Assembly: GCA_021781255.1 (NCBI GenBank)
Contig: JAJXXG010000800.1
Location: 1 to 6,416, forward strand
From: Acidobacteriota bacterium
GTDB lineage: Bacteria; Acidobacteriota; Terriglobia; Terriglobales; Acidobacteriaceae
Direction: 5' to 3'
Length of the DNA: 6,416 bases
In this document: positions 5,597 through 6,416 of the stretch, piece after piece
Layout of the letters: each line of letters begins with the position of its first letter
Numbering within the stretch: position 1 is the stretch's first letter
The notes under the pieces: generated by a model
What the model was told of the DNA's origin: nothing
Seen by the model: the letters and a program-made list of their open reading frames with translations, nothing else
Databases searched by the model: none
Translations under genes and position numbers: made by a program

Positions 5597-6088
5597 CTAC
5601 CGCTCTCCGTCGGATGCCCCACCCGCCTGGCGCACCAGCGGGCTCTCCCAAACGCGAAAGAGCAGCGCCTTGAGCTGCGCGAAATCCCTGGACCCCAGCT
5701 CGGCACTCCATTCCCGTTCGATATCCTGGAGCACCTCCAGCGCCTTCGCATACAGGGCGTGTCCGCGCTTCGTAAAGTGGACAACCCGCGCGCGGCCCTC
5801 GTTCGGCGCGTCCCTCCGCACCAGGTATCCGAGTTCTTCCAGGCTTCCCAGCAGCCGGTTCATGGCCTGCTTGCTCATCCCTGCCCGCTCCGCCAGAACG
5901 CCCGGGCGAACCCCGTCCGGACTCGGAAACCGCAGAACCGCCATATGCGGCAGGCTCAGCCCTTTAAAGCCCGCCGCATTCAATTCCTTGATGATGCGGC
6001 GCTGAATGGCTTGCGCCGGAACGCGCAGCAGCGCCCCGATCAGCATGTCCCTGGTCTCCACCGGCGGATTTTCCTGAAAAAAACTCAT
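5597..6088 (-). CDS. MarR family transcriptional regulator
   Basis: The 163-residue protein has the MarR layout: an N-terminal dimerisation helix region (about 12-45), a winged helix-turn-helix (about 48-108) and a C-terminal dimerisation helix (about 110-150). The DNA-reading part is 'GVLAERAGMSKQAMNRLLGSLEELGYLVRR' (63-92), and the wing is 'RRDAPNEGRARVVHFTKRG' (91-109) with the family's D…GR…V..T pattern. The start ATG at 6088 has a GAGAG Shine-Dalgarno 5 nt upstream. There is no obvious cysteine pair or other redox sensor, so a small phenolic-type ligand is the usual guess for the family. Its own promoter region holds two matching palindromes shared with the divergent cupin gene, so autoregulation and control of that gene are likely. 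Confidence 0.93.
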   Translation of the reverse strand: MSFFQENPPVETRDMLIGALLRVPAQAIQRRIIKELNAAGFKGLSLPHMAVLRFPSPDGVRPGVLAERAGMSKQAMNRLLGSLEELGYLVRRDAPNEGRARVVHFTKRGHALYAKALEVLQDIEREWSAELGSRDFAQLKALLFRVWESPLVRQAGGASDGER

Positions 6089-6099
6089 TGACGCTCTCA

Positions 6100-6114
6100 G
6101 TAAACTATGTTTAC
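6100..6114. promoter_or_regulatory. Palindromic operator 1, probable MarR binding site
   Basis: A perfect inverted repeat GTAAAC-TAT-GTTTAC lies 12 bp upstream of the marR start codon. A site this close to the gene would block RNA polymerase at the marR promoter. Its half-sites match those of the second palindrome at 6127-6141, and the right-hand flank (GTTTACCATAAT) is also nearly shared. Confidence 0.7.
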
Positions 6115-6126
6115 CATAATTTCACG

Positions 6127-6141
6127 GTAAATGGAGTTTAC
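6127..6141. promoter_or_regulatory. Palindromic operator 2, probable MarR binding site
   Basis: GTAAAT-GGA-GTTTAC has the same 6-3-6 geometry as operator 1 with one mismatch, extended outward by G/C at 6126 and 6142. The centre-to-centre distance to operator 1 is 27 bp. The right flank GTTTACCAAAAT repeats the GTTTACCATAAT of operator 1 with one difference. It lies immediately upstream of the cupin translation start and would repress that gene when occupied. Confidence 0.7.
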
Positions 6142-6158
6142 CAAAATGGAGGCCGCAC

Positions 6159-6416
6159 CTGACACCACAAACCATCAGCCCGCTCGTCGACCCGTCCGGC
6201 AGCCCCGCGTTGCAGGCATCGCAGTCTGCCGTGCAACCGGTCCCCGCTGGCAGCGCACAGCAAGCCGAAGCCCTGCCCCTCCAAGACCAGGTCAGGTATG
6301 TGCCCGCAGGAACCGGCCCCGCCTATTGGGGCCCCGGAAGCCGGATGACGTTTCTCGCCACCGGCAAGGAAACGGGCGGTGCCTTTTTCCTCTCCGAAAT
6401 CATGGTTCCTCCCGGC
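6159..6416 (+). CDS. Cupin domain protein, N-terminal part, 3' truncated by window edge; probable CTG start
   Basis: Eighty-six residues are visible. From about residue 44 the sequence 'DQVRYVPAGTGPAYWGPGSRMTFLATGKETGGAFFLSEIMVPPG' is the opening of a small cupin, a beta-barrel protein whose metal-binding HxH motif would follow just beyond the window edge. The first 40 residues are Ala, Pro and Gln rich and resemble nothing I recognise. No in-frame ATG precedes the domain: the frame opens after a TAA at 6117. CTG 6159 has an excellent Shine-Dalgarno, GGAGG (6148-6152), 6 nt upstream; TTG 6210 and GTG 6231 have none. ATG 6146 is one frame off and would need an indel to join the cupin frame. 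Third-position G/C preference supports this frame from near 6159. Divergent transcription from marR across the two operators suggests MarR control. Whether it is an enzyme or a small-molecule binder cannot be seen. Confidence 0.7.
   Translation, partial: MTPQTISPLVDPSGSPALQASQSAVQPVPAGSAQQAEALPLQDQVRYVPAGTGPAYWGPGSRMTFLATGKETGGAFFLSEIMVPPG

Overview
The window is high-GC, protein-dense bacterial chromosome. Several traits point to Acidobacteriota, probably the Terriglobia/Acidobacteriaceae side: strong C/G preference at third codon positions, a kinase-like domain fused to a TonB-type C-terminal domain, an M23 peptidase of the long 'SFGTRR…GPHLHW' type, and a stand-alone VKOR. This assignment is inference from gene style, because no rRNA or other phylogenetic marker is present.

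Layout from left to right. (1) The C-terminal part of an M23 (LytM-type) peptidoglycan peptidase on +, cut by the window edge, ends at 530. (2) Positions 531-684 hold a run of overlapping inverted repeats and a candidate promoter. (3) A predicted membrane pseudokinase with a TonB-like C-terminal domain lies on + and ends at 1992. (4) Positions 1993-2133 form a convergent gap with a good terminator for the minus strand and a weaker one for the plus strand. (5) Three minus-strand genes lie head to tail: a VKOR-family thiol oxidoreductase (4395-4820), a DUF3883 protein with a nuclease-like fold (3475-4311, visibly lower GC) and an alpha/beta hydrolase (2134-3399). They are separated by 83 and 75 bp. 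(6) nadD (4869-5594, +) is divergent from VKOR across only 48 bp. (7) A MarR-family regulator lies on the minus strand (5597-6088), tail to tail with nadD with 2 bp between them. (8) A cupin-type protein starts on + near 6159 and runs off the right edge.

Most genes here look independent: housekeeping NAD synthesis, cell-wall hydrolysis, periplasmic disulfide formation. The clearest functional unit is the divergent marR/cupin pair. Two near-identical palindromes, GTAAA(C/T)NNNGTTTAC, lie 27 bp apart centre to centre and look like the operators through which MarR controls itself and the cupin gene. The cupin gene appears to start at a CTG placed 6 nt after a GGAGG Shine-Dalgarno sequence, with an out-of-frame ATG just before it. 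The most unusual protein is the pseudokinase-TonB fusion, which lacks both the HRD and DFG aspartates and has no SxxxH motif in its membrane segment. I see no CRISPR array, RNA gene, insertion sequence or complete new multi-gene system. The DUF3883 gene is the best candidate for horizontally acquired or defence-related content.
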